Shown: positions 37,206 to 45,458 of the stretch, piece after piece | How positions within the stretch are numbered: position 1 is the first letter of the stretch | Layout: each line of letters starts with the position of its first letter | NCBI RefSeq assembly: GCF_046244365.1 | Contig: NZ_CP176395.1 | Span: 2,046,001 to 2,110,000, forward strand | Source: Paenibacillus_V sp046244365 | GTDB taxonomy: Bacteria; Bacillota; Bacilli; Paenibacillales; NBRC-103111 | Direction of reading: 5' to 3' | DNA: 64,000 nucleotides | Program-made: the position numbers and the translations under genes | The notes under the pieces: model-generated | Told to the model about the DNA's origin: nothing | What the model saw: only the letters and a program-made list of their open reading frames with translations | Database searches by the model: none

Positions 37206-38042
37206 ATGCAGGCCAAAAACAACCGGGTATTCGTAATTGGCATGGACGGGGCAGGAAACTTTATTAAAGATACGGAAACGCCGAACATTCATGCGATTTG
37301 CCGAAACGGCGTTCTGACGTATGACGCGCAAACCGCTTTTCCGTCGATCAGCGCGCAATGCTGGGGGGCGCTCCATCATAGCGTCGATCCGCAGAGGCAC
37401 GGCTTGGACAACGATATCGTCAGCGACCGCAGCCGTAAGTTTCCTGAGGATTCGCCTTATCCTTCCTTTCTCAAGCTGATTCGCCAGGCATACCCCGAGA
37501 GCAAGCTGGCTGCGTTCAGCGAGTGGTGGCCGATCAATCACGGCATTATCGAGGCGTCGGCGGAGGTGCATCAGGTTTCGCTGCCGGATGACGAGCTGGC
37601 TGTCGCCGCTGCCGCCTATATACGCGAGAATCCGGACGTCAAAGCGATGTTCATCGAATTCAGCAATCCCGATTATGCCGGTCACAAGCATGCTTACGGC
37701 ACCGACTCGAAGCCTTATCTCGAGTGCATTACCGAAACGGACCGGCTCGTGGGAATCGTGCTGGATGCGATCCAGGAAGCCGGCCTGCTCGAGGGCAGTT
37801 TGATTATTTTTACGACCGATCATGGCGGCGGCGGAGCGCATACGAACGGTCACGGCAGCGACGATCCGCGGGACATGACGATATTCTGGGGATGCGTCGG
37901 ACAAGGGATCGCCCCGGGCGCCGCCTTGAAGGAGCCGGTCCGCATTATCGATACGGCGCCTGTCATCGCCTATGCGCTGGGCTTGACGCCTCCTCGGGAG
38001 TGGGAAGGCCGGGTTCCGGCAGGACTATTTGAAAATCAATAA
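37206..38042 (+). CDS. Alkaline phosphatase superfamily protein (nucleotide pyrophosphatase/phosphodiesterase-like)
   Basis: The 278-residue protein has no signal peptide. Metal-site motifs of the superfamily are visible: VIGMDGAGN near the N-terminus, a Thr/Ser nucleophile region (DAQTAFPSISAQCWG), DYAGHKHAYG and TTDHGGGG with AHTNGHGSDD. Such enzymes hydrolyse phosphodiesters or phosphonates; the substrate is unknown. The ATG follows GGGGTGATGGG, and a strong terminator closes the gene. The EamA transporter upstream may belong to the same unit. Confidence 0.85.
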   Translation: MQAKNNRVFVIGMDGAGNFIKDTETPNIHAICRNGVLTYDAQTAFPSISAQCWGALHHSVDPQRHGLDNDIVSDRSRKFPEDSPYPSFLKLIRQAYPESKLAAFSEWWPINHGIIEASAEVHQVSLPDDELAVAAAAYIRENPDVKAMFIEFSNPDYAGHKHAYGTDSKPYLECITETDRLVGIVLDAIQEAGLLEGSLIIFTTDHGGGGAHTNGHGSDDPRDMTIFWGCVGQGIAPGAALKEPVRIIDTAPVIAYALGLTPPREWEGRVPAGLFENQ

Positions 38043-38053
38043 AGGATCTTATG

Positions 38054-38093
38054 AATCCGTTCCGAGCAGCCGCTGCTCGGAACGGATTTTTTT
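38054..38093 (+). terminator. Terminator of the phosphodiesterase-like gene
   Basis: A 16-bp perfect stem (AATCCGTTCCGAGCAG and its complement) with loop CCG is followed by a T-run. Confidence 0.92.
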
Positions 38094-38262
38094 GTTGCGG
38101 AAGAGCAACGAAATGTCTTACAATCGAGAACTAAAAACCAAAAAGAAATAAAGAGGGTCGGTATCGGTTGGTAAAAAGGGTGAATTACTCGGATTTATCG
38201 AGATGAATGCCTATTTTTACGCGGAGAAACGGGGGAGGTCCAAAAATTGATGAAAATGTTTA

Positions 38263-38291
38263 TTTCAAAATGAATTAAACTCTAGTATAAT
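38263..38291 (+). promoter_or_regulatory. Promoter of the chromate transporter genes
   Basis: TTTCAA (38263-38268) and TATAAT (38286-38291) are 17 bp apart, leaving a leader of about 60 bases. No riboswitch was recognised in the gap from 38094. Confidence 0.6.
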
Positions 38292-38359
38292 GAACGTATA
38301 CAAGGAATGTCCGACATCTATTTATGACTTGAGGCATCGAAAGATTGGGGGGATGACGG

Positions 38360-39034
38360 ATGGGGAAGCATTCCGGTACGACGGATTGGCGGCTGCTTGC
38401 GGACATCTTTTGGTCGTTCTTCAAAATAGCTCCGGTCACGTTCGGCGGCGGCTACGCGATGATTCCGGTCATTGAGCGTGAGGTTGTGGAGAAACGGCGG
38501 TGGATCAGCGAAGAGGAAATGGTAGACGCGCTTTCGATCGCAGGCTCTGCGCCAGGCGGCGTAGGCGTCAATGCGGCGACGTTCATCGGATTTCGCACGG
38601 CCGGCGTCAAGGGAGCGATTGCCGCCGTTATCGGTATTACGCTGCCAACTTTTCTGATCGTGCTCGGGCTCAGTCTCGTTTTCATATGGCTGGAAGGCAA
38701 TGAGAAAATGACGGCGGCGTTCGAGGGGATCAAATCCGCGGTCGTGGCCATGATCGTCTATGCCGCTTATCGGATCGGCCGCAGCGCGGTATTCGATAAA
38801 GCGACGCTAGCCACGGTAATCGGAGCGGTCGTTATTCTGCTCTTCGCCAAGCTGAATCCGGTGATCGTTATGGCGCTCGGCGCACTGCTGGGCATCGGCC
38901 TGATCAAGCTGAAAGAGAAGCTGGGCATGGCCGTCCGTTTGGAAAAGCACGAGAAACAGGCAGGCGGCGGACAAACGGAGACGGCGAAGCCGTTCTACCG
39001 GTACGACGACTATTACATCGGGGAAGGCATTTAA
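38360..39034 (+). CDS. Chromate transporter, first half (ChrA short form)
   Basis: The 224-residue membrane protein has one CHR domain: FFKIAPVTFGGGYAMIPVIE near the N-terminus and GSAPGGVGVNAATFIG near residue 65, with about six helices. Short CHR proteins work as pairs to export chromate or related oxyanions. A second CHR gene follows after 32 bases. The hydrophilic C-terminal tail (EKHEKQAGGGQTETAK) is extra to the domain. The ATG follows a run of six G's. The gene just downstream encodes its partner half. Confidence 0.9.
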   Translation: MGKHSGTTDWRLLADIFWSFFKIAPVTFGGGYAMIPVIEREVVEKRRWISEEEMVDALSIAGSAPGGVGVNAATFIGFRTAGVKGAIAAVIGITLPTFLIVLGLSLVFIWLEGNEKMTAAFEGIKSAVVAMIVYAAYRIGRSAVFDKATLATVIGAVVILLFAKLNPVIVMALGALLGIGLIKLKEKLGMAVRLEKHEKQAGGGQTETAKPFYRYDDYYIGEGI

Positions 39035-39066
39035 TGCTTCATACATCTTAGAGAGGGGGTGGGCGA

Positions 39067-39603
39067 ATGCTGTTCCAGTTATTTTGGACATTTTTCAAAG
39101 TAGGGCTTGTCTCGTTCGGCGGCGGGTATGCGATGATTCCGATTATCGAAAACGAAGTTGCCTCTCATGGCTGGCTCACCCCCGAGCGGTTTGCCGAAGT
39201 GACTACGCTTGCCGGTATGTCGCCGGGACCGATTGCCATGAACAGCGCCATATACGTAGGGTTCCAAACGTCGGGACTGGCGGGCGCTACGGCAGCGGCG
39301 TTAGGTATCGTCTTGCCTTCGCTTATTATCGTCGTGGCTGCAGCCGCGTTCTTCTATAAGGCACATCAGCATAAGCTTGTCAAATCGGCTTTCTACGGGC
39401 TGCGTCCGATCGTAACGGGACTTATCGTTTATGCGGCGATTCGTTTCGCGAGCGTAAACGGGGTTTTTGGCGGCTTGAACGTGCATACCGCCTTTACGTT
39501 AGGCATTTTCGCTTTCGCACTCTATGCGATCGCCAAGCTGCGCATGCATCCGGTTTATGTCATCCTGCTGTCCGGCGTAGCGGGTGCCGCCGTGTTCGGC
39601 TAG
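39067..39603 (+). CDS. Chromate transporter, second half
   Basis: The 178-residue membrane protein has one CHR domain with FFKVGLVSFGGGYAMIPIIE and GMSPGPIAMNSAIYVG. It is the partner of the preceding short CHR protein and is predicted to insert in the opposite orientation, as is typical of such pairs. GAGAGGGGGTGGG precedes the ATG. A terminator lies about 86 bases downstream, so the two-gene operon is complete. Many paired CHR proteins have never been tested with chromate, so the true substrate is uncertain. Confidence 0.9.
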   Translation: MLFQLFWTFFKVGLVSFGGGYAMIPIIENEVASHGWLTPERFAEVTTLAGMSPGPIAMNSAIYVGFQTSGLAGATAAALGIVLPSLIIVVAAAAFFYKAHQHKLVKSAFYGLRPIVTGLIVYAAIRFASVNGVFGGLNVHTAFTLGIFAFALYAIAKLRMHPVYVILLSGVAGAAVFG

Positions 39604-39688
39604 CAAGTCTGGCTTAGGAAACGTGAGCTTTTCCGGCTCATGGAATGGCGGCGGTCGGATCCTCTTCCTAACGATAAAAGATTCCTGC

Positions 39689-39740
39689 AACCGAAGGTTG
39701 TCCAAAGCGAACGCTTTGACGGCTTCGGTTTATTTCTTTT
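39689..39740 (+). terminator. Terminator of the chromate transporter operon
   Basis: An extended stem, outer AACCGAAG / CTTCGGTT and inner CAAAGCG / CGCTTTG, ends in a T-rich run. Confidence 0.85.
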
Positions 39741-39768
39741 GGGCAAATTCTCCATGATCCTGTATAAT
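39739..39768 (+). promoter_or_regulatory. Promoter of the ROK gene
   Basis: TTGGGC (39739-39744) and TATAAT (39763-39768) are 18 bp apart. Its position excludes upstream starts of the ROK open frame. Confidence 0.6.
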
Positions 39769-39804
39769 AGATGCGAAAGAAAGATGGCCGGGAGGGCGGA
39801 GCGA

Positions 39805-41007
39805 TTGACGTTATCGGAGCGGATTACAAGCCGGAAAGCCAAACAGATTTATGCGCTGATCCGCCGGCAGGGAACGGTGTCCAAGCTTGATTTGCTGAAT
39901 CAGAGCGAATTGACCGTCAGCACGTTGACGCGCATTTTGGACGACCTGGCTTCGCAGAAGCTGATCGTCGAAGTAGGCTTCGGCGAATCGACTGGCGGCA
40001 GAAGGCCGATCCTATACGAGACGAATGCTTCCTACAGCTATGTGTTCGGTCTGGATATTTCACGTTTTTACTCGCGTATCGTGCTGTGCGACATGCACCT
40101 GAACAAGCTCGAATCGCGAAGCTGGAGCATGACCGCGAATATGACGCCCCAGGTTGCGGTCGAGCTGATCGTACGGGCGGTTGCCGATCTTATGGGTCGC
40201 CACGGCATTACGCGGGAGAACGTGCTCGGCATCGGCATCGGCGCCGTAGGACCGGTCGATCGCCATCGCGGCATCATCGTGGAGCCGCTTTACTTCCCGG
40301 CATCGGGCTGGAGCAATGTGGACATATGCCGCATCATGGAGGAGCAGCTTGGATTTCCGGCAACGCTGGATAACGGCGCGAATGCCGCGATCGTCGGAGA
40401 ATACTGGGCTGACGGCGGACAAGCTTACGATGATTTGCTATACGTGCATGCCGGGATCGGTCTCCGTTCGGCGATGATGACCGGCGGTCAGCTCGTATAC
40501 GGGGCTTTTGACATGGAGGGCTCCGTGGGCCAAATGATCATCCAGACGGACGGGGTGAGGCACCGGGAAAAGGGCGGCAATTACGGCTGCCTGGAATCGT
40601 ATGCGTCTATCTACGCGCTGGAGCAAGCCGCGCAATCCCGGCTGAAGCAGGGGCGCGATTCCCGTGTGCTGGAGCTTGCCGGCTCGCCGGAGCAAGTTGG
40701 GTTCCCGCATTTGCTGCAGGCGCTGCAGGAAGGCGATTTGCTCGCGATTGAGCTTTTTACGCAGACGGCTACTTATTTCGGCATCGGTCTCGCCAATTTG
40801 CTGAATGTGCTGCATCCCCAGAAGGTCGTGCTCGGCGGTCCGCTTGTCAGCAGCCATGAGCTGTTTTTTCAGGTGGCGACCGAGATCGCTTTGAAGAACG
40901 CCTACCACTATCCTTCCTACCAAGTCGTGTTCAGCAAAGGCAAGCTCGGCGAGGACGCGCTGGCGGCGGGTGCGGCGGCATTGGTCATCAATAAGCTGAC
41001 GGATTGA
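39805..41007 (+). CDS. ROK-family transcriptional regulator
   Basis: The 400-residue protein has an N-terminal winged helix (SERITSRKAKQIYALIR, then VSKLDLLNQSELTVSTLTRIL) and a C-terminal ROK sugar-kinase-like domain (GIGIGAVGPVDRHRG, VHAGIGLRSAMM). The usual ROK zinc motif CxCGxxGCxE is reduced to REKGGNYGCLE, so the first cysteines are missing. It probably represses sugar-use genes, perhaps the deacylase genes downstream. TTG 39805 with GGGAGGG upstream fits the promoter best; ATG 39784 is possible. Confidence 0.85.
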   Translation: MTLSERITSRKAKQIYALIRRQGTVSKLDLLNQSELTVSTLTRILDDLASQKLIVEVGFGESTGGRRPILYETNASYSYVFGLDISRFYSRIVLCDMHLNKLESRSWSMTANMTPQVAVELIVRAVADLMGRHGITRENVLGIGIGAVGPVDRHRGIIVEPLYFPASGWSNVDICRIMEEQLGFPATLDNGANAAIVGEYWADGGQAYDDLLYVHAGIGLRSAMMTGGQLVYGAFDMEGSVGQMIIQTDGVRHREKGGNYGCLESYASIYALEQAAQSRLKQGRDSRVLELAGSPEQVGFPHLLQALQEGDLLAIELFTQTATYFGIGLANLLNVLHPQKVVLGGPLVSSHELFFQVATEIALKNAYHYPSYQVVFSKGKLGEDALAAGAAALVINKLTD

Positions 41008-41060
41008 AGAACCCTTGCAAAATCGTAGGGAGAACCGCAGCGATTATGCTATAGTGAACC

Positions 41061-41110
41061 TTAGGGAATGGTAGGGAACGTTAAGGAATGTTAGGGAGTT
41101 ATGGAACGCT
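41061..41110 (+). repeat. Tandem decamers upstream of purT
   Basis: Four adjacent 10-bp units (TTAGGGAATG, GTAGGGAACG, TTAAGGAATG, TTAGGGAGTT) are followed by a fifth weak unit. The period matches one helical turn. They lie in the leader or promoter region of purT. Confidence 0.7.
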
Positions 41111-41141
41111 ATGCACATCTTAGAGACAAGGGGTTGATCGG

Positions 41142-42332
41142 ATGTACGGGGCTCCGTTATCCACTCATGCGAAAAAAATGATGCTGCTCGGCTCAGGCGA
41201 GCTGGGGAAAGAAGTCATTATCGAAGCGCAGCGTCTCGGCGTCGAAACGATTGCCGTCGACCGTTACGCGAACGCGCCGGCCATGCAGGTTGCGCATCGC
41301 CATTACGTGATTAACATGCTGGACCCGCAGCAGCTGCGGGAAGTGATCGAACGCGAGAAGCCGGATGTAATCGTGCCGGAAATCGAAGCGATCGCCACTA
41401 GCGAGCTTGTCGAGTTGGAGAAGGAAGGCTACCGCGTCATTCCTTCGGCGAACGCTTCCCGATTGACGATGGATCGGGAAGGCATTCGCAGACTGGCGGC
41501 CGAGACGCTACAGGTGCCGACGGCGAGCTATGCTTTTGCGGACAGTCTGGAGGAGCTGAAGCAGGCGGTTGCGACAATCGGGCTTCCGTGCGTCATTAAG
41601 CCGATCATGAGCTCTTCCGGGAAGGGCCAGAGCGTATGCCGGTCGGAAGCGGAGATCGAGACGTGCTGGAATTACGCGATGGAAGGCGGCCGCGCCAAAA
41701 AGACGCGCGTCATCGTCGAAGAGTTTATCCGCTTCGAATCGGAAATTACGCTGCTGACGGTACGCTCCGTATCGGGCACTTCCTTTTGCCAGCCGATCGG
41801 GCACGTGCAGAAGGACGGCGATTACATCGAATCGTGGCAGCCTCATCAGATGAGCGCGAAGCAGCTTGAAGAGGCGCAGAGAATCGCCGGAACGGTGACG
41901 GACGCGCTTGGCGGCTACGGCATTTATGGCGTAGAGCTGTTCCTCGGGCAGGACAAAGTATATTTCAGCGAAGTTTCCCCTCGTCCTCACGACACGGGGC
42001 TTGTTACGCTCGTCAGCCAGGATTTGTCCGAATTTGCGCTGCATGTTCGCGCTATTCTCGGGTTCCCTATACCGACGATCCGTTTGCTTACGCCGGGCGC
42101 GACACACACGCTGAAAGCGACGGAAGAGCATGCCGATTACCGGATCGAAGGTATAGGCGAAGCGCTTTCCGTGCCGAACACGCAGGTGAGGGTTTTCGGC
42201 AAGCCGGAAACGAAGGTCGGACGCCGGATGGCCGTTGCCATGAGCTCGGCGGATGATACCGACCAGGCGCGCGAACGGGCGCATCAAGCGGCCGGTGCGC
42301 TGCGTATCGTTTATCCGGGTGTGGAAGGGTAA
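41142..42332 (+). CDS. purT: Formate-dependent phosphoribosylglycinamide formyltransferase
   Basis: The 396-residue cytoplasmic ATP-grasp enzyme makes formyl-GAR from GAR, formate and ATP in purine synthesis. Visible are the N-terminal MLLGSGELGKEVIIEAQRLG, the ATP-grasp region KPIMSSSGKGQS and the metal-binding GVELFLGQDKVYFSEVSPRPHDTG. The full family length is present. AAGGGGTTG lies before the ATG. It stands alone, away from a pur operon, with a decamer array upstream; no purine riboswitch was recognised. Confidence 0.95.
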   Translation: MYGAPLSTHAKKMMLLGSGELGKEVIIEAQRLGVETIAVDRYANAPAMQVAHRHYVINMLDPQQLREVIEREKPDVIVPEIEAIATSELVELEKEGYRVIPSANASRLTMDREGIRRLAAETLQVPTASYAFADSLEELKQAVATIGLPCVIKPIMSSSGKGQSVCRSEAEIETCWNYAMEGGRAKKTRVIVEEFIRFESEITLLTVRSVSGTSFCQPIGHVQKDGDYIESWQPHQMSAKQLEEAQRIAGTVTDALGGYGIYGVELFLGQDKVYFSEVSPRPHDTGLVTLVSQDLSEFALHVRAILGFPIPTIRLLTPGATHTLKATEEHADYRIEGIGEALSVPNTQVRVFGKPETKVGRRMAVAMSSADDTDQARERAHQAAGALRIVYPGVEG

Positions 42333-42437
42333 GCAGGCTGGTTTGGCTATTTAAACAGCGTTTATTCATGCTGGCGCTGCAGGGCGATGAAGGCTGTCGG
42401 AGGAGGCGCTCTTGAAGCGCTCCTTCCGGCCGTTAGT

Positions 42438-42473
42438 CGCTTTACTGTGTGCAGTAAGCGCTTGCTTTTTTGA
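42438..42473 (+). terminator. Probable terminator of purT
   Basis: The stem CGCTTTACTG / CAGTAAGCG with loop TGTG is followed by CTTGC and six T's. The rest of the 42333-42692 gap holds no recognisable gene. Confidence 0.6.
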
Positions 42474-42692
42474 TCGTTTTACGCGATTAAGTGAAAGTCG
42501 AAGATGGTAGGACTTGGCCGCTTCTTGGTTTGGAATAACGTTTTTTTTCAGCTGAACGGATGGAACGGTTGACTGAAGGTCCGCTTTTGTCGTTATCCGT
42601 TTTCAACAGCCGGGGTTCACTTCATAGAAGGATTGCGAGCGCAAGGCCGACAGCACCGATGACCATATACTTTTTCGAGGGGGCTTATTTTC

Positions 42693-43328
42693 ATGGGAGC
42701 ACTGCTTACGAAAGGCGATATCGTACTGTTTCAAGGAGACAGCATTACGGATGCCGGCCGCATCAAGGAGAACGGAGCGGATCTTGGGCGCGGGTACGCG
42801 TTAATGACGGCGGGGCTGTACGGTTCGAGACACCCCGAGAATGGGGTTGCGTTTCTGAATCGCGGGATTAGCGGCAATCGCGTAAAGGATCTGCAAGGGC
42901 GTTGGCAGGAGGATTGCATCGACTTGAAGCCGACGATCGTTTCCATTTACATCGGAATTAACGATACGTGGCGGCGTTACGACCGTAACGATCCGACATC
43001 GGCGGAGTCTTACGAAGCGGGCTATCGGGAATTGCTTACGCGTACCAAAGAGGAACTCGGCGCTAAGATCGTCTTGATCGAGCCGTTCGTGCTTCCGGTA
43101 CCGGAGGATCGCCGGACATGGCGCGAGGATTTGGATCCGAAAATTACCGTCGTTCGCGAGCTGGCCCGTGAATTCGGCGCCCTTCTCGTTCCGCTCGACG
43201 GGTTGTTCGCACAGGCGTCGATGCACGAGAAGCCTGCTTTTTGGGCGCCGGACGGCGTTCATCCGTCACCGGCAGGTCATGCGCTGATCGCCAAAGCTTG
43301 GCTGCAGGCTGTAGGCGTGGAACTGTAA
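42693..43328 (+). CDS. SGNH/GDSL-family hydrolase (rhamnogalacturonan acetylesterase-like)
   Basis: The 211-residue cytoplasmic esterase has all SGNH blocks: FQGDSITDAG (Ser nucleophile near residue 16), GISGNRVKDL, IYIGINDTWR and APDGVHPSPAGH (Asp and His). There is no signal peptide. Such enzymes deacetylate imported plant glycans or other esters. GAGGGGGC precedes the ATG. An acetylesterase-like gene follows after 79 bases, suggesting that both act on acetylated oligosaccharides taken up by the cell. Confidence 0.9.
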   Translation: MGALLTKGDIVLFQGDSITDAGRIKENGADLGRGYALMTAGLYGSRHPENGVAFLNRGISGNRVKDLQGRWQEDCIDLKPTIVSIYIGINDTWRRYDRNDPTSAESYEAGYRELLTRTKEELGAKIVLIEPFVLPVPEDRRTWREDLDPKITVVRELAREFGALLVPLDGLFAQASMHEKPAFWAPDGVHPSPAGHALIAKAWLQAVGVEL

Positions 43329-43332
43329 CTTG

Positions 43333-43367
43333 AAAGAAACCGCTGCAGGGGATGCGGCGGTTTCTTT
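43333..43367 (+). terminator. Hairpin between the two esterase genes
   Basis: An 11-bp perfect stem (AAAGAAACCGC / GCGGTTTCTTT) has a 13-base loop. It starts 4 bases after the upstream stop and could be a terminator or attenuator. Confidence 0.65.
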
Positions 43368-43407
43368 GTTTATGCTCCGGTTGCCGGAGAGAAAAGGAGA
43401 AACAGCG

Positions 43408-44802
43408 ATGGCGGATTGGTCAAAGCGCGTTCATGCTTTACCCGGGGTTACCATTACGGACGGTCCGAGCGATTGGACCATCGTGCAGAGAAAGGCGGAC
43501 GGCACAGCCGATATGACGATAGCCGGCACGTGGCTGACGCCGGAGAACGATTTTTCCGTGCAGGTCAGGGTCGTTGACGAAGCTACGCAAGCGCCCGTTA
43601 CCGCCAAGCTCGACTGGCACGATGCGGAACTGGATCGGGAAGCAGGCACATTTCTAGCCCGGATATGCAACATCCCGCAAGGGGGATTGTACAGGATCGA
43701 AACGAGAATCCGCCGGCCTTTTGCCAAGGATCCAAGGGCGACGAGAGGCGACTGCATTCATCATCTGGGCGTAGGGGATTTGTATGTGATAGCCGGCCAG
43801 AGCAACGCTTCTGGTACCGGGAAGGGAACGGTTAACGACGGACCCCAGCTTGGCGTTCATCTTTTTGGAAACGACGAACGGTGGCGACTGGCTACACATC
43901 CGCTTGAAGATGCCACCAATACGCTGCATCCGATCACGGTGCACGGCGTATTTCATGGGCACAGCCCATGGCTTGCGTTCGGGAAAGCGATAGTTGCGCG
44001 TACGGGTATTCCGGTCGGTCTCATTCCCGCGGCGCTGGGCGGCAGCCCCGTCCGCAGATGGACGGGACCGGGACTCGAATTGTTCGACAATATGGCGGAC
44101 ATGATCGCCAAAGCGGGAGGGCGCATCGCCGGTATCCTTTGGTACCAAGGAGAGACCGATGCCGCTTCGCATGAAAGAACCGAAGCTTACGCGGACGCTT
44201 TCCGGTCCTTCGTAGCGGCAGCTAGGGAAATGTGCGGCGATGATTCATTACCTGTGTTGACAGCACAGCTGAACCGGAAAACGAGCTGCGACGCCGCAGC
44301 GGACCGTAACTGGAGCGCGATCCGGGAAACGCAGCGACAGCTGGCTGCCGAGATCGCGGATCTACACTTGATTGTGACGATCGATTGTTCATTATCCGAC
44401 GTCATTCACAACAACTCCGCATCGAATGTCGCGATCGGGGAACGGTTCGCCGCGACGGCGCTGGAGCATGTGTACCGGCTGCCGGCGGATAGCCGGTATC
44501 CGGCCCCGGCGGAGGTTACGGCCGAAGGCGAAGATCGAAGCCGGATTCGGGTTCGATTCGCAGATCTCTCGGGCGACTGGACGCCGAGCGAGCAAATCGG
44601 CGATTTTACCGTCGAGGACGAAGCCGGCTTCGTGGAGCTGGAGAGCGTTATTGCAGAAGCTAATCATGACATCGTCATTCGGCTTGCTCGCCCTCCTGTC
44701 GGCAGGACGACGCTGCATGGGCTTTACGGTGCCGATCCCGTCATCTCTCTGCGAGACGACCAATGCCGCTGCATCGTGCCTTTCTCTATCGTTGTTGCTT
44801 AG
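43408..44802 (+). CDS. Sialate O-acetylesterase-like (SASA) carbohydrate esterase
   Basis: The 464-residue protein, without a signal peptide, has the SASA motifs YVIAGQSNASG (Ser nucleophile near residue 133), PAALGGSPVRRW and GILWYQGETDA, with a later Asp-x-x-His candidate in LSDVIHNNSAS. It probably removes acetyl groups from imported sugars such as acetylated xylo-oligosaccharides. The C-terminal 120 residues form a beta-rich appendage. ATG 43408 is fixed by AAAAGGAG; the open frame to 43330 runs through the intergenic hairpin. Confidence 0.85.
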   Translation: MADWSKRVHALPGVTITDGPSDWTIVQRKADGTADMTIAGTWLTPENDFSVQVRVVDEATQAPVTAKLDWHDAELDREAGTFLARICNIPQGGLYRIETRIRRPFAKDPRATRGDCIHHLGVGDLYVIAGQSNASGTGKGTVNDGPQLGVHLFGNDERWRLATHPLEDATNTLHPITVHGVFHGHSPWLAFGKAIVARTGIPVGLIPAALGGSPVRRWTGPGLELFDNMADMIAKAGGRIAGILWYQGETDAASHERTEAYADAFRSFVAAAREMCGDDSLPVLTAQLNRKTSCDAAADRNWSAIRETQRQLAAEIADLHLIVTIDCSLSDVIHNNSASNVAIGERFAATALEHVYRLPADSRYPAPAEVTAEGEDRSRIRVRFADLSGDWTPSEQIGDFTVEDEAGFVELESVIAEANHDIVIRLARPPVGRTTLHGLYGADPVISLRDDQCRCIVPFSIVVA

Positions 44803-45096
44803 CGGCAAAATATAGCGCACGCCATAAAGGCTGACCAGACGTAACTAGTCGCGGGTCGGCCTATTGGCGTGTGACGATCTTACACCTCATACCGGTACAA
44901 CCTAGAAGCAGACTTCCAACCAACGAGCCCCCTCCAATCGTATGAACCGCCAACTAAATACAAAGCGGATGCCCGATGATGCTTAATCCGTTCATGACTA
45001 CAAGACGTCCAGACATTCGCCGCAAGATAACCACCAGTAACTTTAATGGTCAGTTTTTCCGTTTGCCAGAGGTATGTTCTGAGTAAAGCCTGTAAT
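44803..45096. other. Intergenic region before the palindrome array
   Basis: No gene, promoter or RNA was recognised. An imperfect stem with arms near 44818 and 44870 (CGCACGCC / GGCGTGTG) may end the esterase transcript. Confidence 0.35.
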
Positions 45097-45300
45097 TAGT
45101 GAACCTTACTTCACTATTACTGAACCAAACTTCACTATTTCACCAGAAAATTCTCATATATCGAAAATAGTGAACGAAACTTCACAAATAGTGAACGTCG
45201 TGGAAAAATAGCGACCGCTGGTTCACTATCCATTGGAAATGCCGCCATTCCATATGATTTAGTGAACTTTGGTTCACTAATACTGAACCTAGGTTCAGTA
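45097..45300. repeat. 204-bp palindrome-array element, copy 1
   Basis: Seven sites start at 45097, 45118, 45168, 45189, 45209, 45260 and 45281. Six fit TAGTGAA, six bases, TTCACTA; the one at 45189 is a half-site. The site at 45281-45300 is a perfect 20-bp palindrome, and the site at 45259-45280 has perfect 9-bp arms. The spacing and sub-sequences match the element at 58228-58431. It sits between convergent genes. Confidence 0.85.
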
Positions 45301-45426
45301 TTTCCGCTTCTATGTCCAACGGTCCCCTCCTGCCCAGCAAGAGCAAGTTACCTGTACATATAGGTTCTGCATAGAGAAACGGTCGGCGCACTAAGCAAAC
45401 ATGCATACTAAAGCAGACAAAAACAA

Positions 45427-45450
45427 ACCCCCGTGCCAAGGCACGGGGGT
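45427..45450 (-). terminator. Terminator of mtnA (minus strand)
   Basis: The stem ACCCCCGTGCC / GGCACGGGGGT is followed on the minus strand by TTGTTTTT. Confidence 0.9.
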
Positions 45451-45458
45451 GAAGTTAT

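Noticed and set aside
38290..38475. 61-codon ORF overlapping the chromate transporter start
   Set aside because: It begins at the promoter -10 region and overlaps the transporter in another frame.
45168..45300. CRISPR-like array
   Set aside because: Repeats are palindromic 20-mers with irregular 21/50-bp steps and no unique spacers of constant size; no cas genes are present.
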